Counted from the stretch's first letter, positions 1 to 8,823 are shown. The stretch is DNA of 64,000 nucleotides from Mycolicibacter engbaekii (GCF_002101585.1 NZ_LQOT01000025.1:1-64000); one strand, 5' to 3'. Program-made: numbers and translations. Notes: generated from the sequence alone by a model not told the origin.

Positions 1-1
1 C

Positions 2-415
2 CCCCCGGCCGAGGGCGCGCCCCCCCGCCCCGCCGATGTCGACACCGCGTTCTGGCTGTGGCTGGTCGCCCTGCCGCTGATGACGTGCGAATACGTGGTG
101 AACATGCTGACCGGCCCGCAGATCGCGGGTCCCGAGATCGTCTATCCGGTCGCGGCGCTCACGGCCATCGTGGTGATGGTGGTGGTCGCGACGTTTCTGA
201 TGTTGATGCGGTCGGGATACCGGTGGGCGCGCACCGTGCTGACCGGCGGGGGAATCGGCGCGATGGCGTATGGGCTCAGCGGGCTCACCGACGCCGACGC
301 GCGGCCGTCGGTCGCCGTCCTGGCTGCAATCACCGGAATCGTCGGATCGGTGCTGATCGCCACGGGCACGTTCCTGCTGCACCGCGCGGAGGCCAACGCC
401 TACTTCGTCCGGTAG
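2..415 (+). CDS. C-terminal part of a small integral membrane protein
   Basis: The reading frame is open from the left edge of the window, so the N-terminus is missing. The visible 137 residues begin with a Pro/Ala-rich stretch and then contain four hydrophobic segments (FWLWLVALPLM and three more), ending in a short charged tail with the stop at 413-415. This looks like a four-helix mycobacterial membrane protein with a proline-rich cytoplasmic N-terminus. I do not recognise a family and no function can be assigned. It converges on the neighbouring glycosidase gene with no intergenic space, so the two 3' ends abut. Confidence 0.7.
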   Translation, partial: PPAEGAPPRPADVDTAFWLWLVALPLMTCEYVVNMLTGPQIAGPEIVYPVAALTAIVVMVVVATFLMLMRSGYRWARTVLTGGGIGAMAYGLSGLTDADARPSVAVLAAITGIVGSVLIATGTFLLHRAEANAYFVR

Positions 416-2614
416 TCACCCGGCCGCCGGCGTCACGACGACCTCGACGGTGCCGGCACCGTCGGCGGCGATGACCAGCACCGGTGCGCCGGGTGCCGAG
501 ACCACGTGCCCGCCGGTGACACTGACCTGGTAGCCGTCGGGGTACTGAATGGTCGGCACCGCGATCTCGGTCTGGGCGCCGGCAGCGAAGTGGCCTGCGC
601 CGCTGGCCATCTCGGTGGAGTAGCTGAGCTGGAAGACGCCGTCTCCGTACGACCAGGAGATCGGGGTGCCGGCGACGGCCTGCGCGTAGGGCACCGCCGT
701 CGCCTCCAGCCTGGCCCAGTCGACGTTGTCGCCGACCGGCGGCTTGCTGGGGTCATAGACCAGCGCCGCCCAGGGGCCGCTGCCGGTGAGGCTGGGCGTG
801 CCGTTGTAGGCCCACTGCGACCAGCCCCACATCCGCTGGTCGGCGTTGTTCATCACCCGCATGATTTCGTCGGCGCCGTTCGCCGATCCGTACTCGGTGA
901 TCATTCCCGGCACCCCGTACCTGCTGGTGTAGGCCTCGCCGTTGGCGGCCAGCAGGTCGATGTAGTCCGGGCACAGCGGCGAGAGGGCCGCGCTCACGCT
1001 GGTCAGCATGCAGTAGTCGTGGAACGCGAAGACGCCGTGGGGGTCGTCCACCTCGCGCAACTGCGTCGGCACCGCCTCGTTGAACAGGGTGTTGGGCTCG
1101 TAGATCATCGGTGTGGTCGGGTCGACGGACCGGATCGCCGCGCTGACCTGGTTGTAGAACGGAGTCAGCTGTTGAGCTTCGAAGTAGGAATTGCCGAAGA
1201 TCGTTGACAGCCATGTCGACCCGGGCCACGGTTCGTTGATGATCTCGTAGCCGGCGATGTTGGGGTCGTCCTTGAAGTAGTCCGCGACGGCCTGGGTCAT
1301 GCGCGCGTAGTGGTTGAGCAGCCCCACCCCGTCGGGGCCTTTGGCGTTGGACCAGAACGCATCCCAAGCGTGGTTCTGGGCGGGGTTCAGCGGGTAGTTG
1401 AGTCCGAAGCCGATGTCGGGGTTGGGCAGTCCGCCGGTCTGGGTGGCCCACTCCGGCGCGCCCTCGCCGCGGAAGACCGGGCTGAAGTCGTCCTGGTGGA
1501 AGTCGATGATGCTGACGATGCCGTATCTGCCCAGGATCTGCACGGTCGTCTGGATCGAGGCCAGGTAGTTGTAGTCGATGACGCCGGGCTGCGGCTCCAC
1601 TCCCGCCCAGATGACGCCCAGCCGCACCGAGTTGAAGCCGTTGGCCGCCAGGAACGCCGCGTCGTCCTCGTCGAATCCGCCGGCGGCCGGCTCATACGGC
1701 GGAATCTTGTAGACCTCGTTGAAACCGTGCATGACCAGCACCCGGCCGTCAGCGCCGGTGATCCAGGTCCCGGTGGTGCTGATCCCGGCGACGGCGGCCG
1801 GGGCACCGTCGAGAGTGCCGAAGTGGCCATGATCGCCGTGGGCGCCGACCAGCAGGCCGGCGTTGCCGCCCGCGCCGCCGAGGGCCGGCAGGTCGCCGGG
1901 GCCGCTGTAGACCCCGTCCCCGGCGTCCCCGCCGAGGCCGCCGATGCCGATTAGCCAGCCGCCGCTGCCGCCGTCCCCGCCGTTACCGCCGAGGCCGCCG
2001 TCTGCGCCGTCGCCTCCGTCGCCGCCGTTGCCGATCATGCCGGCGTTGCCGCCGGCTCCACCCATTCCGCCGGATTCGGTGTTGTCCCAACCGTCCCCAC
2101 CGTCGCCGAACAACCAGCCGCCATGGCCGCCGTTGGGCGCAGCGGCGGTTCCGTCCACGCCGTCGCCGATCAGGGGGCGGCCGGTGAGCAGGAGGCTGGG
2201 TTGGTTGACCACGCTGAGCAGCAGTTGGCCGAGATCGCTGTTGACCGCCTCGTCGAGGCCGGCGTGGATCGGGGTGTAGAGGTACTGCAGCAGCCAGGTG
2301 TTGGGATCGACCGCGGGTCCGGCCAGGGCTGCGCCGCTGAACGCGCTCAGAGCGGCATCCCAGTGCTCGGCGCTCAGGAAGGTCTCCCAGGCGTCCGGTG
2401 AGAACACCGCGTCCCAGTCCGGGGCGCCGGTCGTGGCGTCCAGAAACGGTTCCAGGATCTGGTCGGTCAGGGGGTCGAAGAAGTCAGCGTGGGCTCCGGG
2501 CGCAGCGGCCAGCGGCCCCATCCCGAACGTCAGCAGCGCCCCGGTGGAGGCGGCCAGACCGACGACTCGGGTGCGCAGGGCGGGCTCTGCTGCGGTGCGG
2601 TTGCGGCGCTTCAT
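416..2614 (-). CDS. Secreted GH5-family glycosidase (endoglycoceramidase-like) with PGRS-like insert
   Basis: A 732-residue protein. Residues 1-43 are an arginine-rich signal peptide ending AHA. Residues 44-158 form an alpha-helical module rich in Trp/Phe/Leu, residues 160-262 are a Gly/Asn/Asp-rich PGRS-like stretch (GGAGGNAG, GGDGGDG units), and residues 275-645 are a TIM-barrel glycosidase. The catalytic acid/base is E461 in IINEPWPG and the nucleophile is E574 in ITEYGS, the pattern of GH5 endoglycoceramidases. A beta-sandwich tail follows. The ATG at 2612-2614 has a GGAGAGG ribosome site. Export and hydrolysis of a glycosidic bond, possibly a glycolipid, are inferred; substrate unknown. 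It has no PE domain although the insert resembles PE_PGRS proteins. Confidence 0.85.
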   Translation of the reverse strand: MKRRNRTAAEPALRTRVVGLAASTGALLTFGMGPLAAAPGAHADFFDPLTDQILEPFLDATTGAPDWDAVFSPDAWETFLSAEHWDAALSAFSGAALAGPAVDPNTWLLQYLYTPIHAGLDEAVNSDLGQLLLSVVNQPSLLLTGRPLIGDGVDGTAAAPNGGHGGWLFGDGGDGWDNTESGGMGGAGGNAGMIGNGGDGGDGADGGLGGNGGDGGSGGWLIGIGGLGGDAGDGVYSGPGDLPALGGAGGNAGLLVGAHGDHGHFGTLDGAPAAVAGISTTGTWITGADGRVLVMHGFNEVYKIPPYEPAAGGFDEDDAAFLAANGFNSVRLGVIWAGVEPQPGVIDYNYLASIQTTVQILGRYGIVSIIDFHQDDFSPVFRGEGAPEWATQTGGLPNPDIGFGLNYPLNPAQNHAWDAFWSNAKGPDGVGLLNHYARMTQAVADYFKDDPNIAGYEIINEPWPGSTWLSTIFGNSYFEAQQLTPFYNQVSAAIRSVDPTTPMIYEPNTLFNEAVPTQLREVDDPHGVFAFHDYCMLTSVSAALSPLCPDYIDLLAANGEAYTSRYGVPGMITEYGSANGADEIMRVMNNADQRMWGWSQWAYNGTPSLTGSGPWAALVYDPSKPPVGDNVDWARLEATAVPYAQAVAGTPISWSYGDGVFQLSYSTEMASGAGHFAAGAQTEIAVPTIQYPDGYQVSVTGGHVVSAPGAPVLVIAADGAGTVEVVVTPAAG
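1829..2137 (-). repeat. PGRS-like glycine-rich coding repeat
   Basis: Low-complexity coding stretch (residues 160-262 of the GH5 protein) built from GG-A/D/N-GG units. The coding strand is extremely G-rich, and the complementary strand shows CCGCC periodicity. Such segments vary in length between strains in PE_PGRS genes, and assembly errors are common in them. Confidence 0.8.
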
Positions 2615-2756
2615 CCGAAGTCCTCTCCAAGGCAGGACAACCTGTGCAAAGCATGTATGCAGGCCAAAATCTAACTCAACCTACTTGCGCGTAAGGTAAG
2701 GATCGCCGAAAATCGCGCGATGCCGCGGTCCTGTGCAGCGTGTTTGGGCGCCGCGT

Positions 2757-2762
2757 TAGGCT
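2757..2762 (+). promoter_or_regulatory. Putative -10 element, near-leaderless transcript
   Basis: TAGGCT lies 8 bases before the ATG at 2771. No Shine-Dalgarno sequence is visible, so transcription is predicted to start at or within two bases of the start codon. Confidence 0.4.
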
Positions 2763-2770
2763 GACCCGAC

Positions 2771-3310
2771 ATGTCTGCTTCCCAGCCGCAACCCGCACCG
2801 CTGTTCTTCGAGAGCGGTGCCAGTTGGTACTGGGTGCTCTTCGGCCCGATCTCCGCGGGCCTGCTCTTGGTGATCCAGCACTCCAGCGGCTTCGGTTTCC
2901 AGCCGCTGGTCCCGGCGATCCTGCTGGTGCTCGTCTCGCTCATGCTCGCCATCCAGGTGAAAGCCGCGCGTATCCACACCTCGGTCGAACTCACCGAGGA
3001 CACCCTGCGCCAAGGCACCGAGACCATTCGGGTGGCCGACATCGTTGCGCTCTATCCCGAGGCCGAACGGCCCACCGGTTGGGGCAAGCAGGTGCTGCAG
3101 AAGTGGCAGGAATCCCGCGCGCTCGGGGAGCTGAGCGGCGTGCCCCGGCGCCGGGTGGGGATCGGCCTGCGGCTGAGCGGGCGGCGCACCGTGCAGGCGT
3201 GGGCGCGCGACCATCGCCGGCTGCGTGCGGCGCTGGGAGAGCTGATCCCCGAGACCGTTCCGCCGGGCGGCCCCGCTGAGACCGACGCCGACGATGGATC
3301 GGCGTGGTGA
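2771..3310 (+). CDS. Two-helix membrane protein with basic cytoplasmic domain
   Basis: A 179-residue protein with two hydrophobic helices (about residues 20-37 and 45-62) separated by a short loop, followed by a soluble domain with a strand pattern (VELTEDTLRQG, then an Arg-rich part) reminiscent of DUF3093 membrane proteins; that family assignment is tentative. It is the first gene of a unit with the next membrane protein and the copper ATPase: its TGA overlaps the next GTG (GTGA). A role in the same copper-handling operon is suggested only by this coupling. Confidence 0.65.
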   Translation: MSASQPQPAPLFFESGASWYWVLFGPISAGLLLVIQHSSGFGFQPLVPAILLVLVSLMLAIQVKAARIHTSVELTEDTLRQGTETIRVADIVALYPEAERPTGWGKQVLQKWQESRALGELSGVPRRRVGIGLRLSGRRTVQAWARDHRRLRAALGELIPETVPPGGPAETDADDGSAW

Positions 3311-3597
3311 GAACCGCCCCGCTCATCCGGGCCCTGGCCGAACTGGCCCTGGCCGCCGCCGCGGCGGTGGGCTGCGCGGCCAGCTGGCTGCAGGTGCGCT
3401 ACCCGGTGGTGGTCGCGCCGGTCATCGACGGCGAACCGGCCACCGTCTCGATCGGCTACCACCCCCCGATGCTGCTGCTGGCATGGGTCTTGGCGACGAC
3501 GGCCGGGGTGCTGGCGGTGATGGGTGCCGCGCGGCTGCACCGGGCCCGCCGCACCACCCCGGCTAGATACCCCACGGGGGTATCATCGGCGGCGTGA
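3307..3597 (+). CDS. Small membrane protein upstream of copper ATPase (Rv0968-like)
   Basis: About 96 residues with two hydrophobic helices (roughly 9-27 and 54-74) around an extracytoplasmic loop. Two consecutive GTG codons (3304 and 3307) can start it; the second gives a GTGA overlap with the upstream stop, which I prefer. Its stop overlaps the GTG of the P-type ATPase in the same way. Size and position match the small membrane protein between csoR and ctpV in M. tuberculosis (Rv0968). No csoR gene is present here, yet the last codons contain a CsoR-type operator. Confidence 0.7.
   Translation: MRTAPLIRALAELALAAAAAVGCAASWLQVRYPVVVAPVIDGEPATVSIGYHPPMLLLAWVLATTAGVLAVMGAARLHRARRTTPARYPTGVSSAA
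3566..3584. promoter_or_regulatory. CsoR/RicR-type copper operator
   Basis: GATACCCC-acg-GGGGTATC is a perfect 8-base inverted repeat with a 3-base spacer. Its ATACCCC/GGGGTAT arms match the known form of operators bound by copper-sensing CsoR-family repressors. It ends 9 bases before the GTG of the ATPase gene and overlaps a possible -10 (TAGATA, 3564-3569), so bound repressor would block an internal promoter driving the ATPase. Confidence 0.7.
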
Positions 3598-5696
3598 TCA
3601 CCACCGACCTCGAGCTGCGGGGAATGACGTGTGCGTCGTGCGCGGCGCGGGTGGAGCGCGCCTTGAACGCCCTGGACGGGGTGCAGGCCACGGTCAACTT
3701 CGCGGTCGAGCGAGCCCACATCGAACATGAGCCCCGGGTCTCGCCGGCCGACCTGGTGAACACCGTCGAAGCGACCGGATACCAGGCCGTCGTGCTCGGT
3801 TCGGCCGGTGAACACCACGAGCACGCCGACGTATCCGCCGGCCAACTGCGCACCCGGCTGATCGGCTCGGCTCTGCTGGCCGTGCCCGTGGTGGTGCTGT
3901 CGATGGTGATGGCCTGGCAGTTCAGCGGTTGGCAGTGGGTCGCGCTCGCGCTGACCACCCCGATCGTGGTCTGGGGCGGATATCCCTTCCACCGCGCCGC
4001 TGCGCGCACCGCGGTGCACCGCGCCGCCACCATGGACACCCTGGTCTCGCTGGGCACCTGCGCCGCCTATCTGTGGTCGGTGGTGGCGGTGTTCACGGGG
4101 TCGGGCCACGTGTACTTCGAAGTGGCCGCCGTGGTCACGGTGTTCCTGCTGGCCGGCCGCTACGCCGAATCGCACGCCAAACGGTCGGCGGGGGCAGCCC
4201 TGCGGGAACTGCTGGAGCTCGGCGCCAAAGACGCCACGGTCATCAGCGCGGACGGGTCCACCGAGACCCGGGTGCCGATCGCGGACCTTCGGGTCGGCGA
4301 CGTCATCGTCGTGCGGCCGGGAGAGCGCGTCGCCGCCGACGGCGTCGTCGTCGACGGCGCCAGCGCCTTGGACACCTCGGCGATGACCGGCGAGCCGCTA
4401 CCGGTGGACGTCGCCGCCGGCGATTCGGTGCTGGGTGGTTCGCTCAACACCACCGGGCGGGTGTTGGTTCGGGCCGCCAAAGTCGGCGCCGACACCCAGC
4501 TGGCGCGGATGGCCACCATGGTCGCCGACGCCCAGGCCGGCAAGGCCTCGGTCCAGCGACTTGCCGATCGGGTCTCGGCGGTGTTTGTGCCCGCAGTGCT
4601 GGGTATCGCTGCGCTCACGCTGGCCGGCTGGCTGCTGACCGGCGCGTCCGCCGCGGCGGCGTTCACCGCGGCGGTGGCCGTGCTCATCATCGCCTGCCCG
4701 TGCGCGCTCGGGTTGGCCACGCCGACCGCCATCCTGGTCGGCACCGGCCGTGGTGCGCAGCTGGGCATCCTGATCAAGAACCCGCAGGTGCTCGAGACCG
4801 TCAAGGACATCGACACCGTCGTGCTGGACAAGACCGGCACCGTTACCAGCGGCGTGATGTCCGTCGGCGGCCTCGCGGCCGAACCGGGCGAGGACCCGGA
4901 CACGGTGCTGGCCCGAGCCGCCGCCGTCGAGTCGGCGTCCGAGCATCCGATCGCCACAGCCATCGTCGCCGGGGCCAAGGCCGCCGGCCTGCAGATCGCC
5001 CCGGTGACCGATTTCGTCAGCAAACCCGGCCACGGTGTGACCGGGGTCGTCGACGGCCTGCGGGTCGAGGTCGCGCGGGCGGCCGCCGCGGACGAGACCG
5101 GGACCGCGGTGGAGGTCTGCTGGGAGGGGCAGGTGCGCGGGACGATCATCGTGACCGACACGGTCCGGCCCACCAGCGCGGCCGCGGTGGCGCAGCTCAA
5201 AGCCATGGACATCACGCCGATCCTGCTCACCGGCGACGGCGCGGCGGCGGCCCGCAGGGTGGCCGGACAGGTCGGTATCGACCCCGGCAACGTCATCGCC
5301 GACGTCTTGCCCGCGGACAAGGCCGCCGAGGTCAAGCGCCTGCAGGCCGACGGCCGGCGGGTGGCCATGGTCGGTGACGGCGTCAACGATTCGGTGGCGC
5401 TGGCCACCGCCGATATCGGGATGGCGATGGGCACCGGCACCGATGCCGCCATCGAGGCCGGTGATGTCACCCTGGTGCGCGGCGACCTCGGCACCGTGCC
5501 CACCGCCCTTCGGCTGTCGGCGCGCACCCTGCGCATCATCCGGCAGAACCTCGTCTGGGCGTTCGGCTACAACGTGGCGGCCATCCCGCTCGCGGCGGCC
5601 GGGTTGCTCAACCCGATGATCGCGGGCGCGGCGATGGCCGCCTCATCGGTCCTGGTGGTCGCCAACAGCCTGCGGCTTCGGCGTTTCGCGCGATAA
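3594..5696 (+). CDS. ctpV: Copper-exporting P1B-type ATPase (CtpV-like)
   Basis: A 700-residue heavy-metal P-type ATPase of the inner membrane. It has an N-terminal metal-binding domain (GMTCASC, C13 and C16), an A-domain MTGEP motif, the transmembrane CPC metal site (C368-P-C370), phosphorylation aspartate D412 in DKTGT, the SEHP nucleotide-binding motif, and GDGVND at 594-599. CPC plus MTCASC indicates monovalent copper transport. It is translationally coupled to a Rv0968-like membrane protein and has a CsoR-type operator at its start, which supports ctpV over ctpA or ctpB. At 700 residues it is shorter than I recall for M. tuberculosis CtpV. Induction by copper is inferred. Confidence 0.9.
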   Translation: MITTDLELRGMTCASCAARVERALNALDGVQATVNFAVERAHIEHEPRVSPADLVNTVEATGYQAVVLGSAGEHHEHADVSAGQLRTRLIGSALLAVPVVVLSMVMAWQFSGWQWVALALTTPIVVWGGYPFHRAAARTAVHRAATMDTLVSLGTCAAYLWSVVAVFTGSGHVYFEVAAVVTVFLLAGRYAESHAKRSAGAALRELLELGAKDATVISADGSTETRVPIADLRVGDVIVVRPGERVAADGVVVDGASALDTSAMTGEPLPVDVAAGDSVLGGSLNTTGRVLVRAAKVGADTQLARMATMVADAQAGKASVQRLADRVSAVFVPAVLGIAALTLAGWLLTGASAAAAFTAAVAVLIIACPCALGLATPTAILVGTGRGAQLGILIKNPQVLETVKDIDTVVLDKTGTVTSGVMSVGGLAAEPGEDPDTVLARAAAVESASEHPIATAIVAGAKAAGLQIAPVTDFVSKPGHGVTGVVDGLRVEVARAAAADETGTAVEVCWEGQVRGTIIVTDTVRPTSAAAVAQLKAMDITPILLTGDGAAAARRVAGQVGIDPGNVIADVLPADKAAEVKRLQADGRRVAMVGDGVNDSVALATADIGMAMGTGTDAAIEAGDVTLVRGDLGTVPTALRLSARTLRIIRQNLVWAFGYNVAAIPLAAAGLLNPMIAGAAMAASSVLVVANSLRLRRFAR

Positions 5697-5740
5697 GGCC
5701 GGGACAGTCGGCCGGGGTGTTGCGCTCTGTCCGGCCGGAG

Positions 5741-6574
5741 TCAGGAGTCCAGCCAGGCCAACTGCGCGGGCAGCTGGCTGCGCCAGTAGGACACGTCGTG
5801 GCCGCCGGGCGAAAAGCCCCCGGCCGGCGGCGGATTCAGCTGGGCGATGAAACTCTTGGTCGCGTAAGCGAAGCTGTCCCCGGTACCGCAGTCCACCCGC
5901 AGCGGGATCGGCGCCAACCGCGGCACCAGGTTGAACACCGAGTTGGTCCGCCAGTCATCGACACTGTCGAACGCGCCGGCGGGCGCGCCGAAATAGGTCA
6001 TGTAGATCGCCGGGCTGATGGCGCAGATGCCCGCGGTGCGTGCCGGGCCCAGACGGGTGCCCAGCAGCAGTGCGCCGTAGCCGCCCATTGACCAGCCCAT
6101 GAACGCGACGCGGGAGGTGTCGATGCCCTTCTCGGTCAGCATCGGGATCAGCTCGTGCAGCACCATGGCGCCGGAGTCCTCGCCGGAGCTGTGCGGCCGC
6201 CAGTAGGAGTTGCCGCCGTCGACGGCCACCACCGCGAACGGGGGCCGGCCTGCCGCGGCCAGCTTCGCCAGCTCCTCCTCCACGCCCAGATCCATCACCC
6301 ATGCCGCATCGCCGTCCTTGCAGTGCAGCGCGATCACGGGGCGCAGGGGAGCGGTCTGCCCCGGCGGGCGGGCGATGATCCAGTTGGTCTCGACGCCGCC
6401 ACGAGCCGCCGAGACGAACGACCCGGATTCCAAGGTCGGATAGCTGTTACCGGTGGCCCGGGAGGCGGCCGGGCGCCGAAGCGCAACCGCTCCGAACAGG
6501 CCCGCAGCCCCCACCGCGCCGACCCCAAGGCGCAAAGCAGCCCGGCGGGTCACATCAGCCATGGACAGCATCAT
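5741..6574 (-). CDS. Tat-exported alpha/beta hydrolase (Rv0519c-like esterase)
   Basis: A 277-residue protein. The N-terminus (TRRAALRLGVGAVGAAGLF) is a twin-arginine-type signal; M5 is an alternative start. The hydrolase part has the nucleophile elbow GWSMGG (S162), an acidic residue in GTGDSF (D233) and a histidine in GGHD (H259), the layout of esterase D/antigen 85-like enzymes. It follows the ABC transporter ATPase by 44 bases on the same strand and may be cotranscribed with it. Substrate is unknown. The related M. tuberculosis gene I recall (Rv0519c) lies near hemL, as this one does. Confidence 0.75.
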   Translation of the reverse strand: MMLSMADVTRRAALRLGVGAVGAAGLFGAVALRRPAASRATGNSYPTLESGSFVSAARGGVETNWIIARPPGQTAPLRPVIALHCKDGDAAWVMDLGVEEELAKLAAAGRPPFAVVAVDGGNSYWRPHSSGEDSGAMVLHELIPMLTEKGIDTSRVAFMGWSMGGYGALLLGTRLGPARTAGICAISPAIYMTYFGAPAGAFDSVDDWRTNSVFNLVPRLAPIPLRVDCGTGDSFAYATKSFIAQLNPPPAGGFSPGGHDVSYWRSQLPAQLAWLDS

Positions 6575-6618
6575 CGCGCGGCGGCCCGGGGCGGAGCAGC
6601 CCGGCGCACCACCCTTGA

Positions 6619-7608
6619 TCAGGTTGATGCCGGTTCGTTAGGAACGTCCGGGTGCGGGCTGCGGCCGAAGCGCTCGCGGAACGCCTCCACGGTGTAACCG
6701 ATCAGGGTCGCTTCCCGTGGTGCCCGGACCGCAGCGGAGCGGGGAATCCGCACCAGGGGCCCGAGCGGACCGGTGAAGTGGCCGGACTTGCCGATCTTGA
6801 GCGGGCCGCCGCCGGGGTCGGCAGGGTGCGGGGCGATCTCCACCTCCCCTTCGGTGACCACGTAGATCAGGTCCTCGACGGTGCCCTGTTCCAGCAGGAC
6901 CGAGCCGGGCCCAAGGCGGACCGGGGCCTGCGGGGACCGCTCGGGCATCGCGGACGGGGACAGCTCGACGACGATGTCGGCCAGGGGCACGATCCGGGTG
7001 TCGTGGGTGGCCACCACCACGACGCGGTCACCGGCGGCCAGCAGCCGCAGCAGTTGCACCACCTCGCCGGCCCGGGCGTAATCCAATTGCGCGGTGGGTT
7101 CGTCGGCCAGGATCAAGGGCGGATCCAGGGCCAGCGCGCGGGCCACCGCCACCCGCTGCTGCTGGCCGCCGCTGAGCTGCCCGGGCCGGTGATGCGTCCG
7201 GTCGGCCAGGCCGACCCGGGTCAGCAGGTCGCGGCCGCGCTCCTGAGCCGACCATTGTGTCCAGCCGGCCGCCCACATCGGGACCATCACGTTCTCCAGC
7301 GCCGTCAGGCTCGGCACCAGATTGAACGCCTGGAAGACGATTCCGACGGTGCGCCGGCGGTAAGCGGTGAGGTCGCGTCTGCGCAGTGCAGTGACGTCGG
7401 TGGCGCCGAACCGGATCTGGCCGGCGGTGGGGCTCAAGATGCCGCCCAGGCAGGACAGCAGGGTGGTCTTTCCGCAGCCGCTGGGGCCCAGCACCACCAC
7501 CAGCGAACCGGCCGGGACGTCCAGGCTCAAGCCGTGAATGGGACGCACCGGGTCCCCGCCGCCGGTGGCGTACTCGATCACCAGATCGCGGATCCGCAAG
7601 TCCCCCAT
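6619..7608 (-). CDS. ABC transporter ATPase with C-terminal cyclic-nucleotide-binding-like domain (Rv0073-like)
   Basis: A 329-residue LolD/MacB-type ATPase: Walker A GPSGCGKT (41-48), Q-loop Q93, signature LSGGQ (145-149), Walker B LILADE with E170, and switch H202. Residues about 232-315 form a second domain ([25 protein letters not shown]) that resembles the beta-roll of cyclic-nucleotide-binding domains but lacks a clear phosphate-binding cassette. The length and the 349-residue permease partner match Rv0073/Rv0072, which carry a glutamine-transport annotation. The architecture instead suggests a MacB-like mechanotransmission system for an envelope substrate. Only three bases separate it from the permease gene. 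Confidence 0.85.
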   Translation of the reverse strand: MGDLRIRDLVIEYATGGGDPVRPIHGLSLDVPAGSLVVVLGPSGCGKTTLLSCLGGILSPTAGQIRFGATDVTALRRRDLTAYRRRTVGIVFQAFNLVPSLTALENVMVPMWAAGWTQWSAQERGRDLLTRVGLADRTHHRPGQLSGGQQQRVAVARALALDPPLILADEPTAQLDYARAGEVVQLLRLLAAGDRVVVVATHDTRIVPLADIVVELSPSAMPERSPQAPVRLGPGSVLLEQGTVEDLIYVVTEGEVEIAPHPADPGGGPLKIGKSGHFTGPLGPLVRIPRSAAVRAPREATLIGYTVEAFRERFGRSPHPDVPNEPAST

Positions 7609-7611
7609 CGG

Positions 7612-8661
7612 CTACGGCCCCCCGAACGCCAGCACCGGGTCCACGGCCACCGCGTGCCGCACACCGGCCAGGCTGGCAAGCAGGCCGATGCCCACCGCGG
7701 TCACCATCAGCAGGGCGAACGACGACGGCGTCACCGCGACCAGCATCGGGAACAGCGGGCCGATGGACACCGCCAGCACGCCGCCGAGGACCGCCGCGCT
7801 CACCGCGACCACCACCGCCTGCAGCGCCAGGCCCGCCAGCACCATCCAGGTGGTGACGCCCAGCGCCTTGAACACCGCGAAGTCGCGGGTGCGCTCCAGG
7901 GCCGACAGGTAGACCAGCGAGCCGACGATCAGGGCGGCCACGGCCCACAACAGGATCGACATGTACGACAGGGCCATCTGCGCACCTGCCAGCGGGCGGA
8001 CCATGTCGTCGACGGCGGCGGTCCGGTCCACCACGCGGTAGCCCGCCGGCACCCGCGCCGGGTTTCCCCGCAGGCCGATCGCGGAGGCCACCCGCTGCCC
8101 CGAATACATCAGCCGCTGGGCGCCGGCCACCGTCAGGAAGCCGTTGGGCTGGCCGGCCAGCGTCGTCGACTTCTCCACCAGCCCGACGATCCGCAGCTTC
8201 TCCGCGCCCAGTTCGATCTCATCGCCGAGGGAGCGCCGCAGCGTTGTCGACATCGCGATCTCGTCGGGTGCGGCCGGAACCCGCCCGGCGCTCAGTGGCG
8301 GCATCGCGTCGCGGGGCACGCCGTAGATGTTCACGTTCAGCGGCGACCGGCCGTCCTGCACGATGGTGTTGCCGTAGACCACGGGCAACGCCGCCTGCAC
8401 GCCGGAGATCCGGGCGACGTTCCCGGGCTCGTTCTGGGGGAACCGTGACGAGCCCATGAACGGCCCCACCGCGGCCGTCTGGATCAGGTAGGCGTCGATT
8501 CCCAGCGAATCGACCACGTCTTCGGCCTCGACCCGGAAACCGTGGGTCAAACCGGCCAGCACCAGGGTCAGGGCGAAGACCAGCGCGGTGCCCACGACGG
8601 CCACGATGAACCTGCGTAATCGCCATTGCAGATCACGAAGAGCGGTGATTAACAGCCGCAC
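7612..8661 (-). CDS. FtsX/MacB-family ABC permease (Rv0072-like)
   Basis: A 349-residue permease: one N-terminal helix (about 13-35), a large extracytoplasmic MacB-PCD-like domain (about 40-220), and three C-terminal helices forming an FtsX domain (about 230-345). This is a half-size type VII ABC permease, which would act as a dimer with the ATPase encoded just downstream. The GTG start is at 8659-8661 with a TAACAT -10 hexamer six bases before it and no ribosome site, so the operon probably begins with a leaderless message. Substrate not deducible. Confidence 0.82.
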   Translation of the reverse strand: MRLLITALRDLQWRLRRFIVAVVGTALVFALTLVLAGLTHGFRVEAEDVVDSLGIDAYLIQTAAVGPFMGSSRFPQNEPGNVARISGVQAALPVVYGNTIVQDGRSPLNVNIYGVPRDAMPPLSAGRVPAAPDEIAMSTTLRRSLGDEIELGAEKLRIVGLVEKSTTLAGQPNGFLTVAGAQRLMYSGQRVASAIGLRGNPARVPAGYRVVDRTAAVDDMVRPLAGAQMALSYMSILLWAVAALIVGSLVYLSALERTRDFAVFKALGVTTWMVLAGLALQAVVVAVSAAVLGGVLAVSIGPLFPMLVAVTPSSFALLMVTAVGIGLLASLAGVRHAVAVDPVLAFGGP

Positions 8662-8667
8662 GCGCGC

Positions 8668-8673
8668 ATGTTA
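8668..8673 (-). promoter_or_regulatory. Putative -10 element for ABC transporter operon
   Basis: TAACAT on the minus strand ends six bases before the GTG start at 8661. No ribosome-binding site intervenes, which predicts a leaderless transcript for the permease-ATPase-esterase unit. Confidence 0.45.
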
Positions 8674-8823
8674 TCGCAGCGTGCGGCGCCTATCGTGGAT
8701 GGTGGCCCGCCCGACCGGTTTCGGCAAATCCAGAATGGTTGAGTCAACGGCCGGTTTTTGGGCTACAAATACACACACGCCAGCTTCATGAGCCCGGCGT
8801 ACGCCGTACGGAGGGGGTCGGTG

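Noticed and set aside
1944..2279. Proline-rich open frame on the plus strand inside the GH5 gene
   Set aside because: It is the complement of the glycine-rich PGRS-like block and has no signal or start features.
5697..5740. Hairpin between ctpV and the esterase (GGCCGG ... CCGGCC)
   Set aside because: Only six bases pair, with a 15-base loop and no T-run, which is expected by chance at this GC content.
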